Assembly: GCF_013522825.1 (NCBI RefSeq)
Contig: NZ_JAAMQZ010000001.1
Span: 62,001 to 126,000 of the forward strand
Source: Stutzerimonas stutzeri
GTDB taxonomy: Bacteria; Pseudomonadota; Gammaproteobacteria; Pseudomonadales; Pseudomonadaceae
Direction of reading: 5' to 3'
Length of the DNA: 64,000 nt
In this document: positions 52,693 through 63,245 of the stretch, in pieces
Layout: each line of letters opens with the position of its first letter
How positions within the stretch are numbered: the first letter of the stretch is position 1
Position numbers and translations under genes: made by a program
The notes under the pieces: model-generated
What the model saw: only the letters and a program-made list of their open reading frames with translations
Databases searched by the model: none
What the model was told of the DNA's origin: nothing

Positions 52693-52707
52693 TGGCACCG
52701 GTATTGC
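52693..52707 (+). promoter_or_regulatory. Consensus sigma-54 promoter of the AGCS symporter gene
   Basis: TGGCACCGGTATTGC matches the RpoN -24/-12 consensus with GG at 52694-52695 and GC at 52706-52707, ten bases apart. It precedes a leader of about 130 bases before the symporter ATG. Confidence 0.88.
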
Positions 52708-52848
52708 GTTGTTAGAGAGACTGGAGCCGGAAGGCAACCGCGCTGCCTAGCGAGCAGAGCACCATTTGCCAGCCGGAACCTCAAAAATGGGTGCCTTGTC
52801 TTTCGCACACCGACATGCCGTAAACCAAAAAATACAAGCGGAGTCGAC

Positions 52849-54225
52849 ATGGAATTTCTGAATAATCTGGTCAACCAAATCAACGCGCTGGTATGGGGAC
52901 CGCCGATTCTGGTGCTGATTCTCGGCACCGGGCTGTTCCTCATGATCATGCTCAAGTTCATGCCCTGGCGGACCATTCCCCGTGGTTTCCGCCTGATGTG
53001 GCAGGGGCGCAGGAACGAGCCCGGCGCCGACGGCGAGATCAGCCCCTTCCAGGCGCTGATGACCTGCCTGGCGGCTACCGTTGGTACCGGCAATATCGCC
53101 GGTGTCGCCACTGCCATCTTCCTCGGCGGGCCGGGTGCGCTGTTCTGGATGTGGTGCACCGCCTTGGTGGGCATGGCGACCAAGTACTGCGAAGTGGTAC
53201 TGGCCGTGCATTACCGCGAGAAGGACGACCGTGGCGAGCATGTCGGCGGCCCGATGTACGCCATCAAAAACGGCCTGGGCAAGAAATGGCTCTGGCTCGG
53301 CGGAGCTTTCGCCATCTTCGGCGGTCTGGCCGGTTTCGGTATCGGCAACATGGTACAGGTCAACAGCATGGCCCATGCCATGGAAACCACCTTCGGCGTG
53401 CCGATGTGGATCACCGGCGTGGTCTCGATGGCCATTGTCGGCCTGGTGATCCTCGGCGGCATCAAGCGCATCGGCAAGGTCGCGGCAGCATTGGTGCCCT
53501 TCATGTGCGTGGCCTACATCATCGCCGCCCTGGTGGTGCTGGCAGTCAACTTCGAGGCCATCCCCGGCGCGTTCGCGCTGATCTTCAAGTCCGCCTTCAA
53601 CCCGGTGGCGGCCACTGGCGGCTTTGCCGGTGCGGCGGTGATCGCGGCGATCCGCTTCGGTGTTGCGCGCGGCATCTTCTCCAACGAAGCGGGTCTGGGC
53701 ACCGCCGGCATCGCCCAGGCGGCAGGCACCAGCAACAGCCCGGTGCGCTCCGGCCTGATCGGCATGCTGGGTACGTTCATCGACACCATCATCATCTGCT
53801 CGATGACCGGCCTGGCGATCATCTGCTCGGGCGTCTGGACCAGCGGCGAGAGCGGCGCAGCCTTGTCGGCGGCGGCCTTCGAGTCGGCGATGCCGGGCTT
53901 CGGCGGCGCCATTCTGACCATTGCGCTGGTGGTCTTCGCCTTCACCACCATTCTTGGCTGGAGCTACTTCGGTGAGAAATGCTGGGAGTTCCTGGTAGGC
54001 ACCAAGGCGGTCTGGCCGTTCCGGGTGATCTGGGTGCTGGCCGTGCCCTTCGGTGCGATCGCTCAGCTGGACTTCGCCTGGCTGGTGGCCGACACCCTCA
54101 ACGGCCTGATGGCGATTCCCAACCTGATCTCGTTGCTGATGCTCAGCCCGGTGGTGGTCAAGCTGACCAACGCCTACTTCGCCGAACGCAAGACGCAGGA
54201 AGCGCTCGCCAGCATGCCCCGCTGA
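52849..54225 (+). CDS. AGCS-family sodium:alanine/glycine symporter
   Basis: A 458-residue inner-membrane transporter with about 10-11 helices, related to DagA/AlsT/AgcS. It has the family motif TCLAATVGTGNIAGVATAI near residue 69 and GVARGIFSNEAGLGTAGIAQAAG near residue 267. It takes up alanine, glycine or D-alanine/D-serine with sodium or protons. Control by a TyrR-like regulator and the following serine dehydratase gene suggest glycine/serine/alanine catabolism. The ATG at 52849 follows GCGGAGTCGAC. A strong terminator-like hairpin separates it from sdaA. Confidence 0.92.
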   Translation: MEFLNNLVNQINALVWGPPILVLILGTGLFLMIMLKFMPWRTIPRGFRLMWQGRRNEPGADGEISPFQALMTCLAATVGTGNIAGVATAIFLGGPGALFWMWCTALVGMATKYCEVVLAVHYREKDDRGEHVGGPMYAIKNGLGKKWLWLGGAFAIFGGLAGFGIGNMVQVNSMAHAMETTFGVPMWITGVVSMAIVGLVILGGIKRIGKVAAALVPFMCVAYIIAALVVLAVNFEAIPGAFALIFKSAFNPVAATGGFAGAAVIAAIRFGVARGIFSNEAGLGTAGIAQAAGTSNSPVRSGLIGMLGTFIDTIIICSMTGLAIICSGVWTSGESGAALSAAAFESAMPGFGGAILTIALVVFAFTTILGWSYFGEKCWEFLVGTKAVWPFRVIWVLAVPFGAIAQLDFAWLVADTLNGLMAIPNLISLLMLSPVVVKLTNAYFAERKTQEALASMPR

Positions 54226-54238
54226 ACAGCGTCTAAGC

Positions 54239-54274
54239 TGATGGCAGCCCCCGGTCGCTGGGGGGCTGCCATTC
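54239..54274 (+). terminator. Terminator-like hairpin after the AGCS symporter gene
   Basis: ATGGCAGCCCCC at 54241-54252 pairs perfectly with GGGGGCTGCCAT at 54261-54272 around an eight-base loop. TTCTCATTC follows, a weak T-rich tail. It makes independent expression of sdaA likely, or gives partial read-through. Confidence 0.7.
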
Positions 54275-54294
54275 TCATTCAGCGAGCGCCCTTC

Positions 54295-55671
54295 ATGTCT
54301 CTGAGCACCTTCGATCTGTTCAAGATCGGTATCGGCCCCTCCAGCTCGCACACAGTCGGCCCCATGAACGCCGCTGCGCGGTTTGCCGAAGGGCTGAAAC
54401 GCGATGGCCTGCTGGCCGCCACCGAACGTGTGCGCATCGAACTGTATGGCTCGCTCGGCGCCACCGGCAAGGGCCATGGCAGCGACAAGGCAGTGATCCT
54501 CGGCCTCGAAGGCGAACAGCCGGAGCAGGTCGATACCACCCGCATCCCGAAACGGCTGGCGGCGATCCGCGACAGCGGCAGCTTGCGTCTGCTGGGCGAA
54601 AAACCGATCCACTTCGTGGAGCGGGAGCACCTGATGATGATCCGCAAGCCGTTGGACTTCCATCCCAACGGCATGGTCTTCCGCGCCTTCGACGCCGCCG
54701 GGCTGCAACTGCGCAGCCGCGAGTACTACTCGGTGGGTGGCGGTTTCGTCGTCGATGAGCAGGCGATCGGCAGCGACCGCATCATCGAGGACCGTACGCC
54801 GCTGCCCTTTCCCTTCCACAGCGCCCGCGAGCTGCTGGCGCTGTGCGACGAGTACGGCCTGTCGATCAGCCAGCTGATGCTGGCCAACGAAGCGGCCTGG
54901 CGCCCGGAAGCGCAGACCCGCGCGCGGCTGCTGCAGATCTGGCAGGTCATGCAGGACTGCGTGAGCGCCGGCTGCCACACCGAAGGCACGCTACCCGGCG
55001 GACTCAAGGTCGAACGCCGCGCCGCCAGGCTCTACCGCCAGCTCAGCGCAAGCCCGGAAGCCAACCTGCGCGACAGCCTGAACGTGCTCGACTGGGTCGA
55101 TATCTATGCGCTGGCCGTCAACGAGGAAAATGCCGCTGGCGGTCGGGTGGTCACCGCACCGACCAACGGCGCCGCCGGGATCATTCCCGCGTTGCTGCAC
55201 TATTACGTGCGCTTCGTACCCGGCGCCAGCGACGACGGCGTGGTGCGCTTCCTGCTCACCGCCGCCGCCATCGGCATGCTCTACAAGGAGAACGCCTCGA
55301 TTTCCGGCGCCGAGGTCGGCTGCCAGGGCGAGGTGGGCGTCGCCTGCTCGATGGCCGCCGGCGCACTCTGCGAAGTGCTCGGTGGCACCCCGCAGCAGGT
55401 GGAGAACGCCGCCGAGATCGGCATGGAGCACAACCTCGGTCTCACCTGCGATCCGGTCGGTGGCCTGGTGCAGGTACCTTGCATCGAACGCAACGCCATG
55501 GGCTCGGTGAAGGCCATCAACGCCGCGCGCATGGCCCTGCGCGGCGACGGCAGCCACTTCATCTCGCTGGACAAGGTCATTCGTACCATGCGTCAGACCG
55601 GCGCCGACATGAAGAGCAAATACAAGGAAACCGCCCGCGGCGGGCTGGCTGTCAACATCATCGAATGCTAG
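54295..55671 (+). CDS. sdaA: L-serine ammonia-lyase (serine dehydratase), iron-sulfur type
   Basis: Converts L-serine to pyruvate and ammonia using a [4Fe-4S] cluster. The 458-residue single-chain enzyme starts [20 protein letters not shown], the conserved substrate-binding SSSHT motif. The C-terminal half has [17 protein letters not shown] and [19 protein letters not shown], whose cysteines bind the cluster. The ATG at 54295 gives the normal N terminus. It follows the symporter gene behind a hairpin and would feed serine formed from imported amino acids into pyruvate. Confidence 0.95.
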   Translation: MSLSTFDLFKIGIGPSSSHTVGPMNAAARFAEGLKRDGLLAATERVRIELYGSLGATGKGHGSDKAVILGLEGEQPEQVDTTRIPKRLAAIRDSGSLRLLGEKPIHFVEREHLMMIRKPLDFHPNGMVFRAFDAAGLQLRSREYYSVGGGFVVDEQAIGSDRIIEDRTPLPFPFHSARELLALCDEYGLSISQLMLANEAAWRPEAQTRARLLQIWQVMQDCVSAGCHTEGTLPGGLKVERRAARLYRQLSASPEANLRDSLNVLDWVDIYALAVNEENAAGGRVVTAPTNGAAGIIPALLHYYVRFVPGASDDGVVRFLLTAAAIGMLYKENASISGAEVGCQGEVGVACSMAAGALCEVLGGTPQQVENAAEIGMEHNLGLTCDPVGGLVQVPCIERNAMGSVKAINAARMALRGDGSHFISLDKVIRTMRQTGADMKSKYKETARGGLAVNIIEC

Positions 55672-55779
55672 GGTCCTGTTGCCCCGGAGCGGTAAGTGGC
55701 GGCGCGAGAGAAAGGCTCGCCACCGGGCCGCTGTTTTACCTATGCTGTCGAACCTGCATTGCCAACATAACAATACCGA

Positions 55780-58700
55780 ATGCCGATGAATAACGGCCCA
55801 GAGCCACCCAGTCCGAAGAACACCCAGCTGGCCCGAAGCACGCTGGACTATCCCGTGGTGGGCATCGGCGCCTCGGCGGGCGGCCTGAAGGCGCTGATGA
55901 CCTTCTTCGAGCACATGCCCAGCGACTGCGGCATGGCGTTCGTGATCATCCTGCACCTGTCGCCCCGGCACGAAAGCAGCGCCGACAAGATCCTCCAGAA
56001 CGTCACGCGGATGCCCGTGCGGCAGGTCACCGGGCCGGTGCCCATCGAGCGCAACCACGTCTACGTGATTCCGCCGGCGATGGACCTGTCGATGAACGAC
56101 GGTTACCTGCGCCTGCAGCAGCCCACCCGCGCGCGCGGGCCGCAGGTGGCCATCGACCTGTTCTTCCGCGCCCTGGCCGACGTGCACCACACCCATGCCA
56201 TCGGCATCGTGCTGTCCGGCAGCGGTGCGGATGGTTCGGTCGGGCTGTCACGCATCAAGGAACAGGGCGGCGTGACCCTGGCGCAGAGCCCGGAGGATGC
56301 CGAGCATGACTCGATGCCCCTGCGCGCCATCGAAACCGGCATGGTCGACATCGTGCTGCCAGCGGCGGAAATGCCCCAGCGCCTGATGGAACTGGGCGGC
56401 AACCTTGAATCACTCATCGCCCGCAGCCACCCGATGCCGCAGCCTGGCGAAACCGGGCAGGCCGGCACGGACCAGAGCCGGACCGAAGACGAGCCTGCGC
56501 GCAGCCAGTCCCGCCCCAACGAACTGGCGTTACGCGAGATCCTCGAACTGCTGCGCAGCCGGACCGGCCATGATTTCCGGCATTACAAGCAAGCCACGGT
56601 GCTGCGGCGCATCGAACGCCGCCTGCAGGTCAACGCGCTGCACGACATGCCCGCCTATGCCAGATTCCTGCGTGCTCGGCCCGAGGAAACCACCGCGCTG
56701 CTGGCGGACATGCTGATCGGCGTGACCAACTTCTTCCGCGACCGGGAGGCCTTCGAAGCGCTGGAGCGCGACGTCGTCCCGGCGCTGTTCGAGCAGAAGG
56801 CCGAAGCCGAGGACAAATCCCTGCGGATCTGGGCCGTCGCCTGTTCGAGCGGCGAGGAAGCCTACTCGCTGGGCATGCTCTTCGCCGACCAGACGCAGCT
56901 GAGCGAGCCCAACAGCGAAATCCAGCTGCAGCTGTTCGCCACCGACATCGACGATCGCGCCCTGGAAACCGCGCGCACCGGCATCTATCCCGAAGCCATC
57001 GTGACCGATGTGCCGCCCAGCCGCCTGCGCCAGCATTTCATCAAGGAGGCGGGGCACTACCGCATGCGCAAGGAGCTGCGCGAGCGCATCCTATTCGCCC
57101 GCCACGACATCCTTCGAGACCCGCCCTTCTCCCGGCTCGACCTGATCTCCTGCCGCAACCTGATGATCTACCTGGACCGGAACATCCAGGTCGAAGTGCT
57201 GCGCATGTTCCACTTCGCGCTCAACCCCGGCGGCTACCTGTTCCTCGGTAGCTCGGAGACCGCCGACGCCTGCAGCCAGCTGTTCGAGCCGGTGGACAAG
57301 AAGAACCGCATCTACCGCGCCAGGAACCTGGGCTCGGGGGTTCGCACCAGATCCGCCTACCCTTTCCAGGCACTGGTCAGCGCCCCTGCTCGCAAGGCGC
57401 CACTCAGACAGCAGCCTAACGGCGACCGCAAGCGCTCGTTCGCCGAGGTGCACCAGCGTGCCCTCGAACAGTACGCCCCGCCCAGCGTGATCATCGATCG
57501 CAAGTCGGAAATCGTGCACATGTCCGACCGCGCCGGGAATTTCCTGCGCTACGTCGGCGGCGAGCCCTCGCTGAACCTGATCACCCTGGTCCATCCGCAG
57601 CTGCGCTCGGATTTGCGCACCGCGCTATGCCAGGCCAGCCACACCGGCAAGAGCGTCGAGGCGCGGCGGGTGAAGCTGGAGCGTAACGACCGGCACTGCT
57701 ACGTGAACATGGTGGTGCGCCCCTTCCAGGACAACGAAGCCGGCGACGAGTACATGCTGGTGATCTTCGATGAAGTCGAAGATTGCATGGACGGCAGCAC
57801 GCTGGAAAATCCCGACCTCAAGAACAGCGTGCTACTCCAGCTGGAAGCCGAACTGCAGCAGACCAAGGAACAACTGCAGGTGACCATGGAGCACTCGGAA
57901 ACCGCCAGCGACAAGCTGCGCGCCTCGAACGAGGAACTGCAGGCGATCAACGAGGAGTTGCGTTCGGCCACCGAGGAACAGGAAACCAGCAAGGAAGAGC
58001 TGCAATCGATCAACGAAGAGCTCACCACGGTCAACTTCGAACTCAAGACCAAGGTCGACGAAACCAGCAAGATCAACGACGACCTGCAGAACCTGATCTC
58101 CTCGACGGACATCGCCACCCTGTTCGTCGACCGCGAGATGCGCATCAAGTGGTTCACGCCGCGGGCACGGGACATCTTCAACGTGATCGGCGCCGACGCC
58201 GGGCGCTCCCTGCTGGACATCACCCACCGCCTCGATTATCCGCAGCTCTACCAGGACGCCACGCACGCCTTCGAAGCGCTGCATCTGGTCGAGCGCGAGA
58301 TCTGCAACCGCGACGGCGACCACTGGTACCTGGCGCGCTTCCTGCCCTACCGCACGCTGGATGACCGCATCCAGGGCGCCGTGCTGACCTTCATCGACAT
58401 CACCGATCGCCGCCTGGCCGAAGAACAGCTGCGCGCCGGCGAGGACCATCTGCGGCTGCTGGCGCAGAGCACCAAGGGCTATGCGCTGATCACCATGGAT
58501 TGCGACGGGCTCATCACCAGCTGGAATCGCGGCGCCGCCCATATCTTCGGTTACCGCGAAGAAGAAGTGATCGGTCGCAACATAGAGATCATCTACACCG
58601 AAGAGGACCGCCTGCTCGGCATAGCCGAAGCCGAGCGCAAACGCGCCCTGGAACAGGGCCAGGCCACCGACGAACGCTGGCACATGCGCCGCGACGGCAC

Positions 58701-59958
58701 CCGGTGCTTCTTCAGCGGCCTGGTCAATCCGCTGGTGAACAACGACGGCCAGACCACCGGCTTCGCCAAGATCGCCCGCGACGTCACCGACGACCGGCAG
58801 CGCAGCAACGACCAGCAGAACGAGCTGCAGATCATCCAGGCGGCCAATCAGAAGAAGGACGAGTTCTTCGCCGTGCTCTCCCACGAGCTCAAGCACCCGC
58901 TCAACCTCATCCAGCTCAATACCGACCTGATCGCGCGCTCCCAGGCGGCCAAGAACATGCCGAACCTGCTCAAGGCCACGCAGGCGATCCAGAGCGCGGT
59001 GCGCAGCCAGTCACGGATCATCGACGACCTGATGGACGTCTCGCGCATCCGCACCGGCAAGCTGAAGCTCAACCTCTCCACGCTGAAATACCAGGATGTG
59101 CTCGCCAGCATCGAGGCGGTGTTCGGTCCGCTGGCCCAGGCCGAGGGCGTCACCTTCGAAAGCTTCAGGCCGGAGCAGCCGGTGTTCGTTCGCGCCGACC
59201 TGACGCGGCTGGAGCAGATCATCTGGAACCTGCTGAACAACGCCTGGAAATTCACCAAGGCCGGCGATCGCATCTGCATGGAACTCGAGCGCGATGGCGA
59301 CCAGGCGCGGCTGAACGTGATCGACACCGGCGAAGGCATAGCCGCCGACTTCCTGCCCAAGGTATTCGACATGTTCGGCCAGGCCGATATGCAGCACGCC
59401 CAGCGCTCCAAGCACGGCCTGGGCATCGGCCTGGCGCTGGTCAAGCAACTGGTCGAGGCGCACGGCGGTCGTATCGAGGCCTTCTCCGAAGGGCTTGGGC
59501 GCGGTGCGCGATTCAGCGTCTGGCTGCCGATACACCTGCAGACCGAACTAGCCCTCGGCGAACAGGCCAACACCAACGAGCTGGGCGCACTGGTCGGCAT
59601 CGACATCCTGCTGGTGGACGATTCGGCGGAAATCCTCGCCACCCTCTGCGAACTGCTGGAAAGCGAAGGTGCGAACGTGACCACCGCCGACGGCGGCGGT
59701 CGTGGCATCGAACTGGCCAGGCAGTCGCGCTTCGATGTGATCATCTCCGACATCGGCATGCCGGACATCGACGGTCACAGGATGATGAGCGAGATACGCA
59801 GCGACAGCCTCAATGCCGGCACCCCGAGCATCGCCCTGACCGGCTACGGCACCCTGCGCGACGTGGAGAAGGCCCAGGCCGCAGGCTTCACCTTGCACCT
59901 GCGCAAGCCGATCGACCTGCAGGCGCTGATCGACGCCGTGACTCAGGCGGTGCATTGA
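55780..59958 (+). CDS. CheB-CheR-PAS-histidine kinase-receiver fusion protein
   Basis: A 1392-residue soluble multidomain protein. The CheB methylesterase domain (about residues 25-215) has Ser in GIGASAGG, His in LHLSPRHE and Asp in LSGSGADGSVG. CheR methyltransferase (about 245-510) has WAVACSSGEEAYSLGM, ATDIDDRALE and ISCRNLMIYL. A coiled coil rich in NEELQ follows (about 690-760), then two PAS domains (about 770-1010), a histidine kinase (H-box LSHELKHPL near 1033; DTGEGIA; GLGIGLALVKQL) and a receiver (phosphoacceptor Asp in SDIGMPDIDG). All active-site motifs look intact. Such fusions occur in many bacteria and control stress or motility; here there are no che neighbours. Confidence 0.92.
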   Translation: MPMNNGPEPPSPKNTQLARSTLDYPVVGIGASAGGLKALMTFFEHMPSDCGMAFVIILHLSPRHESSADKILQNVTRMPVRQVTGPVPIERNHVYVIPPAMDLSMNDGYLRLQQPTRARGPQVAIDLFFRALADVHHTHAIGIVLSGSGADGSVGLSRIKEQGGVTLAQSPEDAEHDSMPLRAIETGMVDIVLPAAEMPQRLMELGGNLESLIARSHPMPQPGETGQAGTDQSRTEDEPARSQSRPNELALREILELLRSRTGHDFRHYKQATVLRRIERRLQVNALHDMPAYARFLRARPEETTALLADMLIGVTNFFRDREAFEALERDVVPALFEQKAEAEDKSLRIWAVACSSGEEAYSLGMLFADQTQLSEPNSEIQLQLFATDIDDRALETARTGIYPEAIVTDVPPSRLRQHFIKEAGHYRMRKELRERILFARHDILRDPPFSRLDLISCRNLMIYLDRNIQVEVLRMFHFALNPGGYLFLGSSETADACSQLFEPVDKKNRIYRARNLGSGVRTRSAYPFQALVSAPARKAPLRQQPNGDRKRSFAEVHQRALEQYAPPSVIIDRKSEIVHMSDRAGNFLRYVGGEPSLNLITLVHPQLRSDLRTALCQASHTGKSVEARRVKLERNDRHCYVNMVVRPFQDNEAGDEYMLVIFDEVEDCMDGSTLENPDLKNSVLLQLEAELQQTKEQLQVTMEHSETASDKLRASNEELQAINEELRSATEEQETSKEELQSINEELTTVNFELKTKVDETSKINDDLQNLISSTDIATLFVDREMRIKWFTPRARDIFNVIGADAGRSLLDITHRLDYPQLYQDATHAFEALHLVEREICNRDGDHWYLARFLPYRTLDDRIQGAVLTFIDITDRRLAEEQLRAGEDHLRLLAQSTKGYALITMDCDGLITSWNRGAAHIFGYREEEVIGRNIEIIYTEEDRLLGIAEAERKRALEQGQATDERWHMRRDGTRCFFSGLVNPLVNNDGQTTGFAKIARDVTDDRQRSNDQQNELQIIQAANQKKDEFFAVLSHELKHPLNLIQLNTDLIARSQAAKNMPNLLKATQAIQSAVRSQSRIIDDLMDVSRIRTGKLKLNLSTLKYQDVLASIEAVFGPLAQAEGVTFESFRPEQPVFVRADLTRLEQIIWNLLNNAWKFTKAGDRICMELERDGDQARLNVIDTGEGIAADFLPKVFDMFGQADMQHAQRSKHGLGIGLALVKQLVEAHGGRIEAFSEGLGRGARFSVWLPIHLQTELALGEQANTNELGALVGIDILLVDDSAEILATLCELLESEGANVTTADGGGRGIELARQSRFDVIISDIGMPDIDGHRMMSEIRSDSLNAGTPSIALTGYGTLRDVEKAQAAGFTLHLRKPIDLQALIDAVTQAVH

Positions 59959-60076
59959 GCTGACCGCAGCCGCCGGGAGGGCCGCCCTCGTCGCAAAGCT
60001 TTCAGGACGTGCAACCCGACCCACCGATGGTTCCCGCGCTCCCGCGTGGGAGCGATCGAAATCTCCCTAGAGGTTC

Positions 60077-61633
<1,557 letters not shown>

Positions 61634-61689
61634 GGCGTAGACCTTTATTGTTGTTATGGCGACCGATACGAAGCGAAGGTCGCAAATTT

Positions 61690-61709
61690 TCGTCAAGAAT
61701 ATTTGACGA
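61690..61709. promoter_or_regulatory. Inverted repeat in the phhR-phhA gap
   Basis: TCGTCAA and TTGACGA form exact arms with a six-base spacer (61690-61709), 57-76 bases upstream of the phhR start. It may be a PhhR autoregulatory site. Its core is not an Anr/Dnr box, since the half-sites face outward. Confidence 0.45.
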
Positions 61710-61752
61710 CTTCGAGCACCGCCAGGGCGATTTGTTCAGGGCATGGGCAATA

Positions 61753-61770
61753 CGTAACGCATTTCTTACA
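61753..61770. promoter_or_regulatory. PhhR-box-like site upstream of phhA
   Basis: CGTAACGCATTTCTTACA has the arm layout of TyrR/PhhR boxes (TGTAA-N8-TTACA with one mismatch) about 140 bases before phhA. Confidence 0.5.
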
Positions 61771-61787
61771 GAATCGACTGATGCACA

Positions 61788-61802
61788 GCGGCAAAATGCC
61801 GC
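61788..61802 (+). repeat. Short perfect hairpin upstream of phhA
   Basis: GCGGCA-AAA-TGCCGC forms a six-bp stem with a three-base loop between the PhhR-like site and phhA. It could be an operator or leader structure. Confidence 0.35.
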
Positions 61803-61907
61803 AGCCACCCTCTCCCAAACGGCCCGGCAACGGGTTCGAATGGGGCATCCCAGAACAACAACGATGCCTCACAGACGCGGCCAGCCGCGTCGACCGGGAG
61901 AGCTCAG

Positions 61908-62693
61908 ATGAAAACCACGCGATACGCCGCCCGCGAGCCGGACGGCTACGGCAACATCCACTACCCCGAGCGTGAGCACGAGGTGTGGAACACCCTCATC
62001 GAGCGCCAGCTCAAGCTGCTGCCGGGACGGGCCTGTGCCGAGTACCTGGATGGCCTCGACCAGCTCGCCCTCCCCCACGAGCGCATTCCGCAGCTGGACG
62101 AAATCAACCGCGTGCTCGCCGCGACCACCGGCTGGCAGGTGGCGCGCGTGCCGGCGCTGATTCCCTTCCAGACCTTCTTCGAGCTGCTGGCAAGCAAGCG
62201 CTTCCCCGTTGCCACCTTCATCCGCACGCCGGAAGAACTGGACTACCTGCAGGAGCCGGACATCTTCCACGAGATCTTCGGCCACTGCCCGCTGCTGACC
62301 AACCCCTGGTTCGCCGAGTTCACCCATACCTACGGCCAGCTCGGCCTCAGCGCCAGCAAGGAGGAGCGCGTCTACCTGGCGCGCCTGTACTGGATGACCA
62401 TCGAATTCGGCCTGGTGGACACGCCAGCCGGCCGGCGCATCTACGGCGGCGGCATCCTTTCTTCGCCGAAGGAGACGCTCTATTGCCTCTCGGACGAGCC
62501 CGAGCATCAACCCTTCGATGTGGTCGAAGCCATGCGCACGCCATACCGCATCGACATCCTGCAGCCGGTGTACTTCGTCCTGCCGCAACTGCGCCGGCTG
62601 TTCGACGTGGCTCACGAGGACATCATGGCCCACGTGCGCAACGCCATGCAGCTGGGCCTGCACCAGCCGAAATTCCCGCCGAAAGCCGCGTAG
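61908..62693 (+). CDS. phhA: Phenylalanine 4-monooxygenase (phenylalanine hydroxylase)
   Basis: Converts phenylalanine to tyrosine with O2, iron and tetrahydropterin. The 261-residue enzyme shows the iron-binding H-E-I-F-G-H-C-P near residue 119 and the later Glu in WMTIEFGLV, the classical 2-His-1-Glu site, with the TFIRTPEELDYLQEPDIFHE lead-in. The ATG at 61908 follows GGGAG. It is the first gene of phhABC, divergent from phhR. A repeat-rich gap of 195 bases separates it from phhB. Confidence 0.96.
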   Translation: MKTTRYAAREPDGYGNIHYPEREHEVWNTLIERQLKLLPGRACAEYLDGLDQLALPHERIPQLDEINRVLAATTGWQVARVPALIPFQTFFELLASKRFPVATFIRTPEELDYLQEPDIFHEIFGHCPLLTNPWFAEFTHTYGQLGLSASKEERVYLARLYWMTIEFGLVDTPAGRRIYGGGILSSPKETLYCLSDEPEHQPFDVVEAMRTPYRIDILQPVYFVLPQLRRLFDVAHEDIMAHVRNAMQLGLHQPKFPPKAA

Positions 62694-62856
62694 GGTGGAA
62701 AACTGCGAAGCATTTTCCACACGTAGGTTCGGCCGCCACTAACCCGTAGGGTGAATGACGCCGATGGCTCATCCACCGTCCACGACGAGGCCTCTTCACA
62801 ATGTGGCAGACCTGACGCGTGGACAAGCCTGCGGCGTTGTCCACCCTACGCTGCTT
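62694..62856. repeat. Array of GTAGGGTG-type palindromic repeats between phhA and phhB
   Basis: Three related dyads: TGGAAAA...TTTTCCA (about 62696-62719), GGGTGAATG...CTCATCCACC (about 62748-62777) and TGGACAA...TTGTCCA (about 62819-62842), accompanied by GTAGGGTG and its inverse CACCCTACG. This is a Pseudomonas intergenic repeat family lying inside the phh operon, where the hairpins may lower expression of phhB and phhC. Confidence 0.65.
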
Positions 62857-62888
62857 GACTCTTATCAACCTCATCACAAGGACCGATC

Positions 62889-63245
62889 ATGACTTCTCTC
62901 AACCAAGCCCATTGCGAAGCCTGCCGAGCCGATGCGCCGAAAGTCAGCGATGACGAACTGGCCGAGCTGATCAAGCAGATCCCCGACTGGAACATCGAAA
63001 CCCGCGACGGCCACATGGAGCTGGAGAAGGTCTTCCTGTTCAAGAACTTCAAGCACGCGCTGGCCTTCACCAATGCCGTCGGCGAGATCGCCGAAGCTGA
63101 GGGCCACCACCCGGGCCTGCTCACCGAATGGGGCAAGGTCACCGTCACTTGGTGGAGCCATTCGATCAAGGGTCTGCACCGCAACGACTTCATCATGGCC
63201 GCGCGCACCGACGAAGTGGCGAGCAAGGCGGAGGGTCGCAAGTGA
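62889..63245 (+). CDS. phhB: 4a-hydroxytetrahydrobiopterin dehydratase
   Basis: Dehydrates 4a-hydroxytetrahydropterin formed by PhhA so the cofactor can be recycled. The 118-residue protein has the family motif E-G-H-H-P near residue 74 and W-W-S-H near residue 95, with [21 protein letters not shown] before them. The ATG at 62889 follows AAGGACC. Its stop overlaps the GTG start of phhC (GTGA), so the two are translationally coupled. Confidence 0.96.
   Translation: MTSLNQAHCEACRADAPKVSDDELAELIKQIPDWNIETRDGHMELEKVFLFKNFKHALAFTNAVGEIAEAEGHHPGLLTEWGKVTVTWWSHSIKGLHRNDFIMAARTDEVASKAEGRK

Larger units (their letters stand above)
52448..52848. other. Regulatory region upstream of the AGCS symporter gene
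   Basis: A 401-bp AT-richer gap holding three dyad sites of TyrR-like form and one sigma-54 promoter (separate entries). The rest contains no coding frame with a ribosome site. Confidence 0.6.

Noticed and set aside
52849..54225. Sodium/proline or BCCT-type transporter
   Set aside because: Motifs match the AGCS family instead.
61690..61709. TCGTCAA...TTGACGA as an Anr/Dnr site
   Set aside because: Half-sites are in the outward order and do not form TTGAY-N4-RTCAA.
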